64,000 nt of DNA from Rhytidiadelphus loreus (Eukaryota > Streptophyta > Bryopsida > Hypnales > Hylocomiaceae): contig OX344764.1 in NCBI GenBank assembly GCA_947034895.1, positions 70,103,348 through 70,167,347 of the forward strand. Reading direction: 5' to 3'. The notes under the pieces are model-generated. The model saw only the letters and a list, made by a program, of their open reading frames with translations. It searched no databases and was not told where the DNA came from. Shown here piece by piece: positions 22,083 to 33,378 of the stretch; the stretch's first letter is position 1, and the number at the start of each line of letters is the position of its first letter. A program made the position numbers and the translations under genes.

Positions 22083-24549
22083 ATGGGTGCAGCGGACTCC
22101 AAATTGGGTTCTCCAGAGGTATGCATATCTTCAAGCATTTTAGGGTTCCAGGTCCAGGGTAGGATGATTGCCTAGGGTTTCATCTTTTCGATGCTCTGGT
22201 TGCAATGGAATTCACGACACCATGATTTTCATGGAAGCTAGTTGGCATTGGGAGTCACGATTGGTTTGCCTCTGCAGGGCTTGACGGACGTAATCGAGAC
22301 GATCAACGCGGGACGAAGCGCTGAAGAGCTGGATCCTTGTTTAGAGCGGCTTCATAACCTAAGCGTTGTAAGTGTCTCGGGGGTTCTAAAACTCTCTGTT
22401 TTAGGGTTGAGAATTTTATTTCGTGTTTTTGTGATTCATATCGGTAAAGATGCTTGTCTTGAGCGGCTTCAAAACCTAAGCGTTGTAAGTACTTCAGAGA
22501 TCCTGACTGTTCTGTTTATAGCTTGATAAAAACACAATTCTCGGTTTTGTGGTCCGTAAAGATGCATCATTGTCTCGAACCTTGTAAGAGCCACATAGCT
22601 TTTGGATTCTTGCTTCTTGGTCTGTCCCTCTTATCACAAGGATTTCAACATGCAAAATCATTTACTGATGGCAGTACTTTTCCCCTCCTTTCTCCCGCCT
22701 AAAGGACGAAGGATTTGTAGTTTAAGAGTGACTGCTTTTACTGGCCATATTATGAAATATCAATCATTCAGATGGGGCGAAATTTCACATCACCAGGGTG
22801 AAGAACATTGCATGATTTGGTCAGAAAATAATTGAAATTCGTTATATGACGTACGCAAAGCTGCTAAAATCGCTTAAGACCCAAGCTTGTGGTGCTAGGA
22901 TTTATTGAATCCCTGGATTTTTTGTAGAATTGAATCCCTGGATTTTTTGTAGAATTGAATCCCTGGATTTTAAACGCTGCCGTGTGTGTGAGAGACGTGC
23001 ATCTTCGATGTAGTTGAGGATGACGATGATGTCAAGGCTTTGCAGGGGCATCCACTGGGCGAATCATGGTGCTGGTTTTGAATGCTGAAAAATTGAATGT
23101 TGTTGCTCTTTTGTGGTAGGCATTGTTAGTGGAGCCTAAGAAGAGAAAGCCAGATGTCCCACATGCACGCTCTGTAAACAACATAGCATGGCCAACAGGT
23201 GGGTTCGGCTGCCCAAACAAAACAAACCAGCTTATGAAAGTTTTTATCTTTTTTTTGGTGGGGACAGGCAGGACCTATTTTGAAACCGCCGGTGGGGGAG
23301 AGCAGTTTGACAGACATTCTATTGCAACGGAACTTGTCTCAATCTGGTCACGTTGATTATGGTTTGTAATCAATAAAATTTACATGGCAGATCAGACTAC
23401 GATGTTCCTTCATTACTGAGTTTGAGGATATGAATTTCTCTTTTTTTTGTTTCTAAAGAGATTCGACAGGATGTGAGCATTTTAGGACGAGAGGAATTGC
23501 TGACTTGATTTAATAGACTAGAAAGGGAGAATTTTAGATTCGGTTATGAGTCTAGAAAGGCTTGTGGTTTAGTTCTAGTGACGTGCGCTTGCCTGTGGCT
23601 GAGTCGCAAATGGCTGAAACATTTCTGACGATTTCATTGTCGTGTGAACAGGTACGTTAGATGCAACCACGACTGCAGACTTGCTATCTCTGTATCAGGA
23701 GTGGCAACGTCTCACTGCTGCTAAGGTCAGCAAGAATCAGGTACTGTGTACACTTATATTTACATTCCTATTAAATTATGTGGTCCATTCATGCTTAGTG
23801 TTGTTTCCTTTTATTGGTTTGGTTTCGAAATATTTCAATATTTCGTAACTAGTTCGCAACTAGTCTTCAATGTCAATATAGCTTTCTTTAAAGTTGACGC
23901 TATTTCAGATCTGTGATTGAAGAAAGATTTTCGAACACCTATTCACAGCACTATTCATTAGGTTCAACACCTACTTTTTCACTGGAACAAGCTGAGCAAC
24001 CTCACTTTGAATGAGTTGAAGGATAGCTTTAATTTTATGAGCAGTGTTGACATTTCCTGTGAAGAAAATTTTGCTGATTCTGTGTACTCTTTGGGGTCTC
24101 AGGAAGAAATTGGTTTCAAGATAGATGCAGTGGAAGCAGTCGCAATGAAACTGTTGCAGCGACTCAATTATTCAGCGTCGGTTATGAAGACCAGCGCTGT
24201 ACACCTTCAAGAGGGTATGTCTGTTTCCTCATTATCACATGTATTGCAGTCGCTTGTCACATCTTTTACCGTGATTTAACTTTCTTATAATTGGTGGTTC
24301 GTTTGGGTGACAGTGCAATACTTGAAGGTGGAGGTCCGGGAGATGAAGAGGGCACTCAACATTGTTCTTGAAAAATATGAAGCCGTTTGCAAGCGGGTTG
24401 AACAGCAAGGGCCTGACTTTCTGCGCAGCACAACTCGACCACCGTCACGAGCATCCACTGCTCTTGGCACGGAAATTTCTTTAGGTGGAGCCCTACAGCA
24501 GATTTTCAGAACTGGTTCTAGTATGATTGACACGAGACCTCCTTCGTAG
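22083..24549 (+). CDS. N-myristoylated coiled-coil protein, BORC subunit 5 (myrlysin)-like
   Basis: Exons: 22083-22118, 22278-22367, 23120-23198, 23652-23740, 23962-24214, 24314-24549. All are GT..AG with matching phases, giving 260 aa. The N terminus MGAADSKL fits the N-myristoylation consensus (Gly2, Ser6, Lys7). A basic patch PKKRK follows near residue 47. The middle (SLYQEWQRLTAAKVSKNQ) and the helical C-terminal half (residues ~150-225, with KIDAVEAVAMKLLQRL and VQYLKVEVREMKRALNIVL) are predicted helical or coiled coil. A Ser/Thr-rich tail ends in DTRPPS. Order and size resemble animal BORCS5, which anchors the BORC complex to lysosomes by a myristoylated N terminus; this identification is tentative. 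The start is the ATG that places Gly2 next to a myristoylation motif. Upstream in-frame codons in exon 1 also allow a longer start at 21987, which would destroy that motif. Exon 2 may have an alternative downstream copy at 22452-22484. Confidence 0.75.
22341..22500 (+). repeat. tandem duplication of an exon end with its 5' splice site
   Basis: CTTGTTTAGAGCGGCTTCA..AACCTAAGCGTT|GTAAGT at about 22341-22373 is repeated as CTTGTCTTGAGCGGCTTCA..AACCTAAGCGTT|GTAAGT at about 22458-22490, a spacing of 117 bp. The second copy keeps the same reading (CLERLQNLSV) and the same donor. It lies within intron 2 of the coiled-coil gene and could act as a decoy or alternative donor. Confidence 0.75.
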
Positions 24550-25075
24550 ACAGCAACTAACTCTACTTTGGGTAGTGTGAGCGAACTTGCTTATCTAATC
24601 CCAAGGAGTTCCAATGTGTTGCAAGAGTATCATAGAAACCCATATTTGAGGAATTTGCTGAGGTCTTCACCTTTGTGAAGTGCAAATCTGAAGTTTTCCT
24701 GTCTAGGCATCTTACACAGGAGATTTTCAATTGTACAGGTAGAGCATGAAAGCTTAACGAGGTGCTGGTGGTCCTTCATTTAAGTTATTGACAAATGCTG
24801 GTGCAATGTAACTTTCAATAGATTATTATGAAGCCGTTTTTCTACATTTTTCAATGTGGGATCTGTATTACTTCTGTCATGAATGTTTGATTTATTACCA
24901 CTGCAAGTCATGGGTCACAAAGTTCTCTCTGACTGAAATGTTAAAAGCTGCCCATCGTATTGATGCGTTGTGTCACGTGTACTGTACTGTACATGTGTAC
25001 TTCTAAAGTAGAACCTTCTATACCACCTGAATTGTGACATCTATGTTTGAGGACTCAATGGGTAGAGTAGGAATT
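24550..25075. other. 3' flank of coiled-coil gene
   Basis: Probable 3' untranslated region and downstream spacer. GC content falls gradually. No further gene or repeat partner is seen before the duplication that begins near 25079. Confidence 0.4.
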
Positions 25076-25078
25076 TAG

Positions 25079-25661
25079 AATCTCTACTTAACTTTGACGA
25101 CGATGACGACTGGCCTGATCATCAAGTTTGTATCGATACAGTTCGGCAAAGACAACATAAGCACACAATCTAATTACGGTTTTAGATAGTCCAAGCCCAT
25201 TTACATTCCATGACTTTTGTTCTTATGAAGTCAATAAAGTCTGCATGAATTCTCAAAAAAAATAAAGTCCTTATTCTCAAGGAGGTTAATTCAACCTAGG
25301 ATGTAGGATCAAAGGACATGGCATACCATAGGCCATTAGAGAAATTTTGGGGCCTCAAGAGGGCCGCCAAAATCTCCGTTAAAATGTCTACTTGATTTTG
25401 ACGACAATGAGAATTGGTCTGATGATCAAGTTTGTATCGCATCAATACAATTTAGTAAAGACAATCTCAACACACAATCTAATTATGGTTTTACACGGGC
25501 CAATCTCATTTACATTCAAAGATTCTTGATTCTTGTTCTTATGAAGTCAACAAAGTCTACAGGAATTCTAAAAAATTTAAAAATTTAAAAATAGGCTCCT
25601 TAGTCTTTTAGAGTTTAATTCAACTTGAGGTGTAGGATCAAAGGACATGGTCACAACAAGA
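25079..25661. repeat. direct tandem duplication of ~270 bp
   Basis: About 25079-25336 and 25385-25661 share GATCAAGTTTGTATCG, ACACAATCTAATTA.GGTTTTA, TTGTTCTTATGAAGTCAA.AAAGTCT and GTAGGATCAAAGGACATGG in the same order, about 305 bp apart. Copies differ by many substitutions, so the duplication is old. No open frame spans either copy. Confidence 0.7.
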
Positions 25662-26129
25662 ATCCTCTAATGAGTATCTAGGTAGCATGAGAAGATGAGT
25701 AGGCTCAAGAGGATGGCGAGAAGACTACATTTTTCCACATGGCTACAATAGGGTGATAGGGCTTGCCTCCAAGTTACAATGGGGAACTGAAACTTGCCCA
25801 AGCTTGTCATATGTCATAAATTGGACCAGGACCCTTCCCAATGAAAGAGAGGAGATGCTCTAAAAGAGATAGTGTAACATTGGACATATTAAGAGGATTG
25901 TGAATTAAGGTTGTCTTAGGGTAATACCATGCCAAATGGGCATATTAATCGGATTTTAGCACACTAGAACTTTGGCTATGTTTTTGAAGTATTGTTGGCC
26001 ACCTTGATAGAACATGACACTTGCTTGTATGTCCATTAAAGTCGGCACCCAAAAATGCACCACTAGCCCTAAACCACCATCTTCACCCCGTGTATATCTC
26101 CTAAATCAATTATGTACCTAATTATGTGG
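25662..26129. other. intergenic stretch, no gene seen
   Basis: Moderately AT-rich sequence with no open frame of note and no repeat partner that I recognised. Confidence 0.4.
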
Positions 26130-26316
26130 AAGAAACTATTTTAGAACCAAACTTGGTTCCTTCATAACTTTTACATATGGTATCCAAATGTCGCATTCTA
26201 TGATGCATTGGAACCTCCTTTCAAGTGTCAACAAGCAAGAAAATATGAAAATTTAACCAGTATAATAGGAGTAACGAGGCACAGTAAAAAAAGTGTCAGT
26301 TTGGGGGTACCCGCTT
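26130..26316 (-). repeat. dispersed repeat Y, inverted copy
   Basis: The reverse complement of this segment aligns with 33197-33370: both run GGGTACCCCC, AAAC.G.CACTTTT..TACTGTGCC, AGGAGGTTCCAA.GCA, ACATTTGGATACC and AAGTTA.GAAGGAAC. The same opening block appears at 27506-27545. This is the end of an otherwise undefined mobile element family. Confidence 0.55.
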
Positions 26317-26621
26317 TACATCAATCAAAATAATTATTTGAGACTGCTAACTCATTTTCCTACACTGGCTACAACGGCCCCTGATGTTCAACAACAAAAC
26401 TTGAGGAGCCCAATACACCAGCCTGGAAGTGGTTGACAGTACTGTCCTGCATCAGACCACCCATACAGCACTAGAAATGGAACAAAAGTACTTCAGTAGT
26501 GGTAGTTGCTTTTGTTTTAAAAAGTACATTGAAACTACGAAGTTGGGACCCAAACCTCAAAAGATCATAAAGATCATAATGTTGGCATGAAGACCATCAT
26601 GAATAAGCGCTAGCCACCACT

Positions 26622-26725
26622 AGTAGAAAGCTTGTCTTGGAGCACCAGCGAGAGCACCAAAGCTTGGTGCCCATACGGGCCTCTGGCACCAAGCTCTGGT
26701 GGTGCTCCACAACCGACTTTCTACT
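26622..26725. repeat. inverted repeat (hairpin) of ~104 bp
   Basis: AGTAGAAAG at 26622 pairs with CTTTCTACT ending at 26725, followed inward by GGAGCACCA/TGGTGCTCC and AGCTTGGTGCC/GGCACCAAGCT. The right end abuts a MITE beginning at 26723. It may be a small foldback element or the target of that MITE. Confidence 0.55.
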
Positions 26726-27048
26726 ACATTAAAAAGGATATTTAGTGTTGGCAACACTATTTGCGAACCATGACACTAAATATCATTTACCCTACTAAAG
26801 TAAGTAACACTAAATGTAATTTCTAACACTAAAAGTACTCTATGGTAAATCTGAAATCTGTACTCTATGGCAAATCTGAAATCTGAAATCTGTACTCTAC
26901 AACAAATCTGAAATCTAGTAAATCTAAATCTACGCATTGAAGTTTAGCACTACACTAATTGTCCTAAAATTGACATTTAGTGTAGGGTCAAGTAGGGTGG
27001 TAATTACACTAAATGTAATCCAACACTAAATATCCTTTTTAGTGTAGT
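26723..27048. mobile_element. 326-bp MITE with ~29-bp terminal inverted repeats
   Basis: The left end ACTACATTAAAAAGGATATT, continuing TTAGTGTTGG, is the reverse complement of the right end CCAACACTAA, continuing ATATCCTTTTTAGTGTAGT, with one mismatch. The interior repeats AACACTAAATGTAAT motifs and a short run of AATCTGAAATCTG. Non-coding. No convincing target duplication could be read. Confidence 0.75.
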
Positions 27049-30000
27049 GCACATGCCCCGCACAAACCTCAAATTCCATTTGAAACTCCCTAGTTGATAG
27101 TCACCATGTGTTGGTACCATGTACCTGGCAGCCAAGTTCAACATTCCTGGTCGAATAATTAAATAAAGTTGGCAAATGTGATTCAACAAATGTTTTAAAA
27201 TAGAAGAGATTTTTTTTCCATACAAATTACGGCATCTATTTTTTTTTTTAAATACTTTTCGTCGACCATGACCACCAGGTACATATAGCAGTTTAGATTC
27301 GATCACTTTCATTTTGTCATCAAGTTGAGATTCACAATCAACATTCATTTTGTTGAGTTTATTTTAGCATATTTTCTAATTCTTGTGAAGCAGATGGAAT
27401 ATCTGAAGAAAGAGAAGCACATCATGGATCATAGACCATCAACTATACTGCACAATTTGCCTACGGTTCTGTCAATACAAAGAAGTAGAAGAGCTAGAGG
27501 CTTCTAAGGTGGGCCCCCCACAAATGCCACTTTTGCTATTGTGCCTAAGTATTGGAATATTTGGTAGCTTATAAAAGTCAAACTTTCTTAGAAGGCTAAG
27601 TATATTTGCTTTCTATTTTAGGTGACTACTAGAATACTTTATGTAGCTATTTGAAACCTCCACTAATTAGCTCTTCCAAATTCCAAATGCAATTTTAAAT
27701 CTTTGGAGTTACTTGGTATTATTATGTATATTTCAAATCCCAAGGTTTTGAGAATTTTAATGTCAAAAACTCATGGAAGATCTAATCTTGAAGAATATTT
27801 TTTGTTTGTTCTTTTTTGTCTTTTGTTTTGAATTAGTGAATCAAAGATCCAAAGTTTGTCTTCAAATCAATTTCATCATTTAAAGATGGTCAAATTTTAA
27901 AAGAGTAATGTAAGTTGTAGAAGTCAAATCTTTGTAGGAAGTTACTAGGCATATTCTTATAGTACTTAGATGTCCACTAGTACTTGGAGAATTCCTAGTA
28001 GTTAGGAGACCCATTAGGAGACCTCTAGTCCTTAGGGGACTTCTTAGACCATTTCTAATTACATATTACAAAACTATTCCAATTGGTTTTGAGCTATACA
28101 CATCCATTCATTTTTTCTTAGAAGCATTTCAAGAATTCAATATTCAAGGATTGAATCTTTGACCTTCAACCCCAATTGAGATCAATCAAGAAATGGAATA
28201 TGAGGTTGATGAAATAGTAGACTCATGTATTAGATTATGACACTTCAAATATTTCATCTATTAGAAAGGCTATAGACTTACAATATTAGATAATACATGA
28301 TGTAGATACCTTCCTCCAATGTCATCTATGCACCCAAGATGGTCAACAAATTTCATCAAATATATCCTAACAAACCAAAGTTTGTTCAATGATAAAGAGT
28401 CTTAGTAAACTTCATTGTAAGGACTCTATGTGGGCATACAAGAGTTGTATATGAGGGAGGAACCACCATAAAACTTCAAAATAACTCAATTATAATTCTA
28501 AATTGAAACATCCTTTCAAATTTTAGCCTTTTGCATCTAGTTTTTGTTTAGTTTTGAAGATTTTTTTCCTCTAGGATGTCTAATTGGAAGGTCTTCATAG
28601 AGTCTCAAGATCCCAAGCAATATCTAGAATCTAATCTTGAGATTAAACTTACTATGTCACAATTACGAAACCAACCATTGCAACCCTTGGATCTTTCATC
28701 ATCATAGCTTCGAGACAAAGTTGGATCTTCTACACAATAAAAACAATCTCACGTCACACTTCAAGTTGATCAATCTTGGCACGACAATCTTCAATTGAAC
28801 ATTCATGATCTTGTTGCAAATTAGAAGTCTCAAACCTGACAATTCAACCTAGAAGTTAACTTTCAAAGATGTTTGGAAGGTCCTAACATTGTGCACTTTC
28901 TTGGATTTTGTCCAATAGAAAGATGTTGTGGTCACAATCATTGGTTGAATAGACCCATATATTCTCTACCAAAAAGATCAACGAACAACCTACATTGCAA
29001 CAAGTGTTTGTCATATCTTTGATTTCTTGCAGATATATGTGAAACAAAAGTGCTTCTCAAGGCACTTGTTGCTCTAGAAGAGGAGGTAATTTCACAAATA
29101 TTTAAGGCCCTTTGGATTACCTTGATAGTCCTCTACTACCTTATAAAACCTTCTATAGTATTGTAGTAGCTTCTACAACATTCTAAAAGCTTCTAAAAGC
29201 TTTTGTAGCTTAGGGAAGGCAATATGTGTTGAATTTCTCATATATGTGTGTGTTTGAAGGAAATTTTTTAGAAGATATAAATAATGCACTTAATATAAAA
29301 ACATTCTATATCATACTTCAAATATTTGAATAATATTCTCTCAATGACATTTTGAAGTCCATGTATTACTTTTTTTTATTTTTTATTTTAGTTGCCAGAT
29401 ATAAATGACACCGTATCCTAAAACTCATATAAATGTCTATTGATCTCTTTGAGTTTTGTAGACTTGTAAAGCTTTCAAACTTTGCTATTCTTTTTTAAAA
29501 GTAGATTTGGAATGTATTTGAATGTATTTGATATCATAGGAGTACAATAATTGATAAGTGCGTAAATCAATTGAATTTCAAAGCTTTTGCTACAATGTGG
29601 TTAGATTCAAATCTGTGCATTTGATTAAATGCATCCATGAAGCAAGTTAATGTTTGTCTTAATGAGATATTATAGGCAAGACATTCATTGTACTAACCAA
29701 CTAGACCCCTCCCTATCCTAAGACTAAGTGACAACTGCTTCCATACTATGCTAATAAAGGTAGTAGCTTCTTTTAATGAGGGATTGATTATCTACACATT
29801 TTATTTGTTAGCTTGTATAACAAGTGCTTTTGTACACAATATAATACTCCTTTTCATCTTTTGTGGGTTTATACAGTTTATAATTTATAAGTTATTGTCA
29901 TGTAATTTTATAACCATGTTTCATTTCTAAATTATCTAAAGCTATCATTATACAACAGTTTCTAAGGTTGTCCTAGTATATTTAAAAGAGATTTATTGTA

Positions 30001-30600
30001 TCATACATCATCAATCTAATTAGCAAAATTTACAATGAATCGTATGATTTAATGTATTTGCACTTGCATCTATACAAAGCCAAGTAGAAGTATGTTTCAA
30101 TTTAACATTCCCGGTGCATATGCAAAAAAATTAACCTTCTTTTTTATATTTGAAAAATAGTAAAATTACCAAAAAAAGATTAAAAAAAAAGAAAGATTAC
30201 AATAGAATAGAATTTCATATTTTTTAGTCTTGAAATTGCATTTGTGGTTCCACAAATTTAAAATTTTCCTTTAGGATTATTGAAGCCATATTATTTGGTG
30301 TATATTGGACATAAAATTATTTTTATTATTTGCTATAGTTTTGTATATATGTGAATGAAATTTTATATTGATAAATGATTATATGTAGCGACTTTGATTT
30401 CTATACATAATTCCCATATAATAGAGTAAATATATATGATAGGATAGAGACACTTGCAATAGCCACTTGTTTCTTTTACATCGTAAATGAGTGACTAAAT
30501 CTACATTTGCCTATGAAAACATTCTACTTAGCTATTGGGACAATGATGCTAGTATATGAGCTTAGAAATGCAAGCCTTTGAACCTAGGTGTAAATAGATA
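27049..30600. other. long AT-rich intergenic stretch, no gene seen
   Basis: An opening block of repeat family Y lies at about 27506-27545. Otherwise there is no recognisable open frame, inverted repeat or tandem array of size. The sequence is AT-rich with scattered poly-T tracts (for example near 29370). It probably represents decayed transposon DNA, but I can name no family. Confidence 0.4.
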
Positions 30601-30611
30601 TTCTACAACTA

Positions 30612-30885
30612 GTGAAGGTGCTTATAACATGCATACTTGTAATATAAGTACTCTATCATCATAGAAGGTGTTTATATCATAGGTACCTATAACATAGATG
30701 CCTATAATGTAAATATCCTATAACCATGGAAGGTACTTATAATAAAGACACCTATAATATAAACATCCTATAACCATCAAAGGTGCTTATATCATAGGTA
30801 TCTACAACATAGACACCTATAAGATAGGCACCTTTAATATAAATATCCTATAACTATAGAAGGTGCCCATAATATAGAAGCCTTA
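30612..30885. repeat. degenerate tandem array (AAGGTGCTTATA units)
   Basis: GAAGGTGCTTATA-like starts recur at about 30615, 30665, 30729, 30780 and 30859. Each is followed by variants of CATAGGTACCTATAACATAGA and ATATCCTATAACCAT. Unit spacing varies from about 50 to 80 bp, so this is a decayed minisatellite with internal sub-repeats. Confidence 0.65.
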
Positions 30886-31189
30886 GGCTTCTAGGCTCAT
30901 GAGCTCAAGATCCTAAGCTCATATGCTAGCAACCGTGGCTATTGAAATTGGCATTTCATGTAGAATATTTAATTGAAGTTAGGAGATCAAATTTTGTAGA
31001 TGCTAAAAATAGAAATATTATTTTAAAATATTTTTTTTCACCATAACAATTTTTTTTAATTTGAAAAACTACTATCCCTAAAATTTCATCATCTTTTTCA
31101 AAATTATTTTTTCTGAATTTTAGGATAGCCAAGTATGGTAAAGTAAATCAATCTATAATAGATAGGATGATTGTTTTTCCCTACTGGCA

Positions 31190-31480
31190 TTGTTGATTTT
31201 TTTTTTAAATTCCACATAAAGACGAATGTGAAAAATGAAGGAGAACAATTGAAATTTTATTTTCTTGACAAACTATAAATTTATCATGAAATTTTGAAGC
31301 TAGTTTGGTACCCAATTGGCCCAAAAGAGCCTCTAGACTACTCCAAAACCAACAAAAAGTGTACCCCAATGGTCATCTCTCTCACCTAAAGTAGTCACAA
31401 TATTTCATAACAGGGCCACAATATGAAGGCCTAGAAAAAGTCACTTCCAGTGATGAAATTACAGTCAAAAGGTGGAAGTT
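31190..31480. repeat. diverged relative of the MITE at 33379-33865
   Basis: AGAACAATTGAAATT, TTGACAAACTATAAATTT, AAGAGCCTCTAGACTAC and the AAGGCCTAGAAAAAGTCA block correspond in order to 33480-33690. The terminal AAAACAGCCCATTGTGG end is not preserved here, so the copy is truncated or strongly diverged. Confidence 0.5.
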
Positions 31481-31702
31481 TCTATTGCACTACAAACACT
31501 TATCACTTCATCACCATCACCAATATTTGTCATTCATTGTGACCACTAATTCAACCTATTGAAGCCCCAATTTTCATTTATTGAAAAAAAACTTGTCATG
31601 GGTTGATACAAGACTTTAATGCATCCACTCATTCCTTGATGGGCCTATCATAGTCTAGAGTTTTACCTCAAAGTATCTCCACCCTTTCATAGAAAAATTG
31701 CC

Positions 31703-32137
31703 TTGCCATATGACTTTTTGTGTGCGGGCTCAATTGTCCTTCCAAGCTCCACCAACATTTTTCTCTCCACACCAACACTTTTTCTCCATACCTCATGCAT
31801 GAGTACTACATCTTGGCACTCTCATTTGGTGGGAGTTGCTATAAATAGTTGTCAAACTTTTCAAAAAGTGTTTTACAAAAAGCATTCATTTGTCAAACAA
31901 GAAGCCAATGAATTCATGCTTGGTGAAGAGATGGACAAGCCCGTCACACAATGCAAGGAGATGCTCCCGCGTGAAACTAAAAGAGTGGTGATAACAGGGG
32001 TAGTCACACCTTCTTCACTTTGCACTTGGAGAATGGAGAATGAGAAGTTGGTGAGGGTTTGGAGGAGCCAATGGGAAGCCGTGGTGAGTGAAGAAGGTGT
32101 AACACCTCTAAAAAGATGTATTGAGAGTGGAGAATGA
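31703..32137 (+). pseudogene. 144-codon open frame, possible captured gene fragment
   Basis: This is one of the longer uninterrupted frames in the intergenic zone. Residues ~77-100 read MDKPVTQCKEMLPRETKRVV, then ITGVVTP. This recalls the start of the beta-ketoacyl-ACP synthase fold (RVVITGMGVVTPLG in family members) preceded by a typical linker. The similarity then stops and the remainder matches nothing I know. The 3' part lies in one arm of an inverted repeat (31997 to about 32440). The frame may be a fragment picked up by a foldback element; chance is a real alternative. Confidence 0.2.
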
Positions 32138-32440
32138 AAAAAAGTGGAGAAGCAACTTACCTAAACCTAATATTAGATGTAAGGTTGGAGGGAAATCGGC
32201 AACAACAAAGGTAAAAGCAACAATGAAAAGGTAAAAGTGTAGAGCACAAAGGAATCTTCTTAGTTGGATTGATATCTTCCGCACTCCCAATCTTCACCTC
32301 CGGAGGTGAAGACTAGGAGTGCGGAAGATATCAATCCAACTAAGAAGTATATTTTACCAAGTGAACATGAAGCCAACCCCAAGCCACCACCTTTCCATTC
32401 TCCATTCTCCAAAGTGAAGAAGGTGTGTGACTACCCCTAA
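31997..32440. mobile_element. asymmetric foldback element with perfect-looking core
   Basis: GGGGTAGTCACACCTTCTTC, followed by ACTTT and GGAGAATGGAGAATG, on the left (about 31997-32042) is the inverse of CATTCTCCATTCTCCAAAGT, followed by GAAGAAGGTGTGTGACTACCCC, on the right (about 32395-32440). Inside lies a 92-bp palindrome (32256-32347). The left half carries about 160 bp extra, so the arms are unequal. Confidence 0.65.
32256..32347. repeat. 92-bp palindrome with no loop
   Basis: Two 46-bp arms (32256-32301 and 32302-32347) are reverse complements with only two mismatches and meet at CCTCCGGAGG without a spacer. The sequence begins CTTCTTAGTTGGATTGATAT. Such near-perfect, loop-free palindromes are unstable in replication, so the near identity implies a recent origin. 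Confidence 0.85.
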
Positions 32441-33196
32441 TGCTGCTCTTCGTGAGTTTCACACTTGCTAAACTTCGTTGAACCATCTCCATAATTTCAC
32501 AATCCTAAAACAGTTTGTTGAACTATGAACTTTATTAAAACAATTGAGAGTCGAGTGGACATGTTGAACTAGCTAATAAGTAACCAGCGCAACAGAAACA
32601 TTTTTAAACATTTTTATTTGAGGTCGGTTGAAGACTGATGCCGCAGACTCTCCGAATTGTTGGCTAGCTACGGCGGGTCATATCCTCGTGTACGTTATCA
32701 ACAAGTGAGAAAAAGGTTGATAGATCACTCCTGGTGATAGGATGGTAGAACTCCTGGGTGCACGACTGACGTGATAAGCTGGTGACTGAATGAACAATTT
32801 GGACTTTTGACTCCGTCACTCACTCCGATCCAGGGCGGGTCCGACGACGACGACGACGACGACGAAAGGAAGGGTACGAGCGAGAGTAGTGCCGCTGTCT
32901 TCTTCTAGCTACATTCCTCATTGGATGTTCACGAAGGAGTTGGCGTCCATGCACCGGCCAGTGTGATTCTGCGGAGAAGCCCAATCGCAAAGAACCCGCA
33001 GAATGATGCGCTTGAATGTCCAAACCCTAAATCTCGGCACAGGGACGCGGAATGAAAGAAAAAAAAAAGGACGGAGCAAATCATGCAACCAATCTGTGCA
33101 TGATGGCCCAAGAGAACTGACTGAATGGGGATGCAGCAGTCTGTGCTGAACGTTTTGCGTAGAAGAGTTGATTGTAAGGGAAGGGAAGGTGAGGTG
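32441..33196. other. intergenic stretch with CGACGA run
   Basis: GC content rises at about 32800-33050. A (CGA)n run sits at 32844-32865. Minus-strand frames through it (Arg-rich) are a by-product of this run. No gene was recognised. Confidence 0.4.
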
Positions 33197-33376
33197 AGGT
33201 GGGTACCCCCCAAACCGCCACTTTTGCTACTGTGCCTACTTACACTTAGTATTATTAGGTTCATAACCTACTTATTGAGAAGTGGAAGGAGGTTCCAACG
33301 CACCAAAGAACACAACATTTGGATACCGTATGCAAAAGTTAGGAAGGAACATAGTTTGGTACCCACACAAGTATAT
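33197..33376 (+). repeat. dispersed repeat Y, direct copy
   Basis: Begins GGTGGGTACCCCCCAAACC and aligns with the reverse complement of 26130-26316, and in its first 40 bases with 27506-27545. It ends where the MITE at 33379 starts. Confidence 0.55.
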
Positions 33377-33378
33377 AA

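Noticed and set aside
32820..33264. Arg-rich minus frames near 33 kb
   Set aside because: Produced by a (CGA)n simple repeat.
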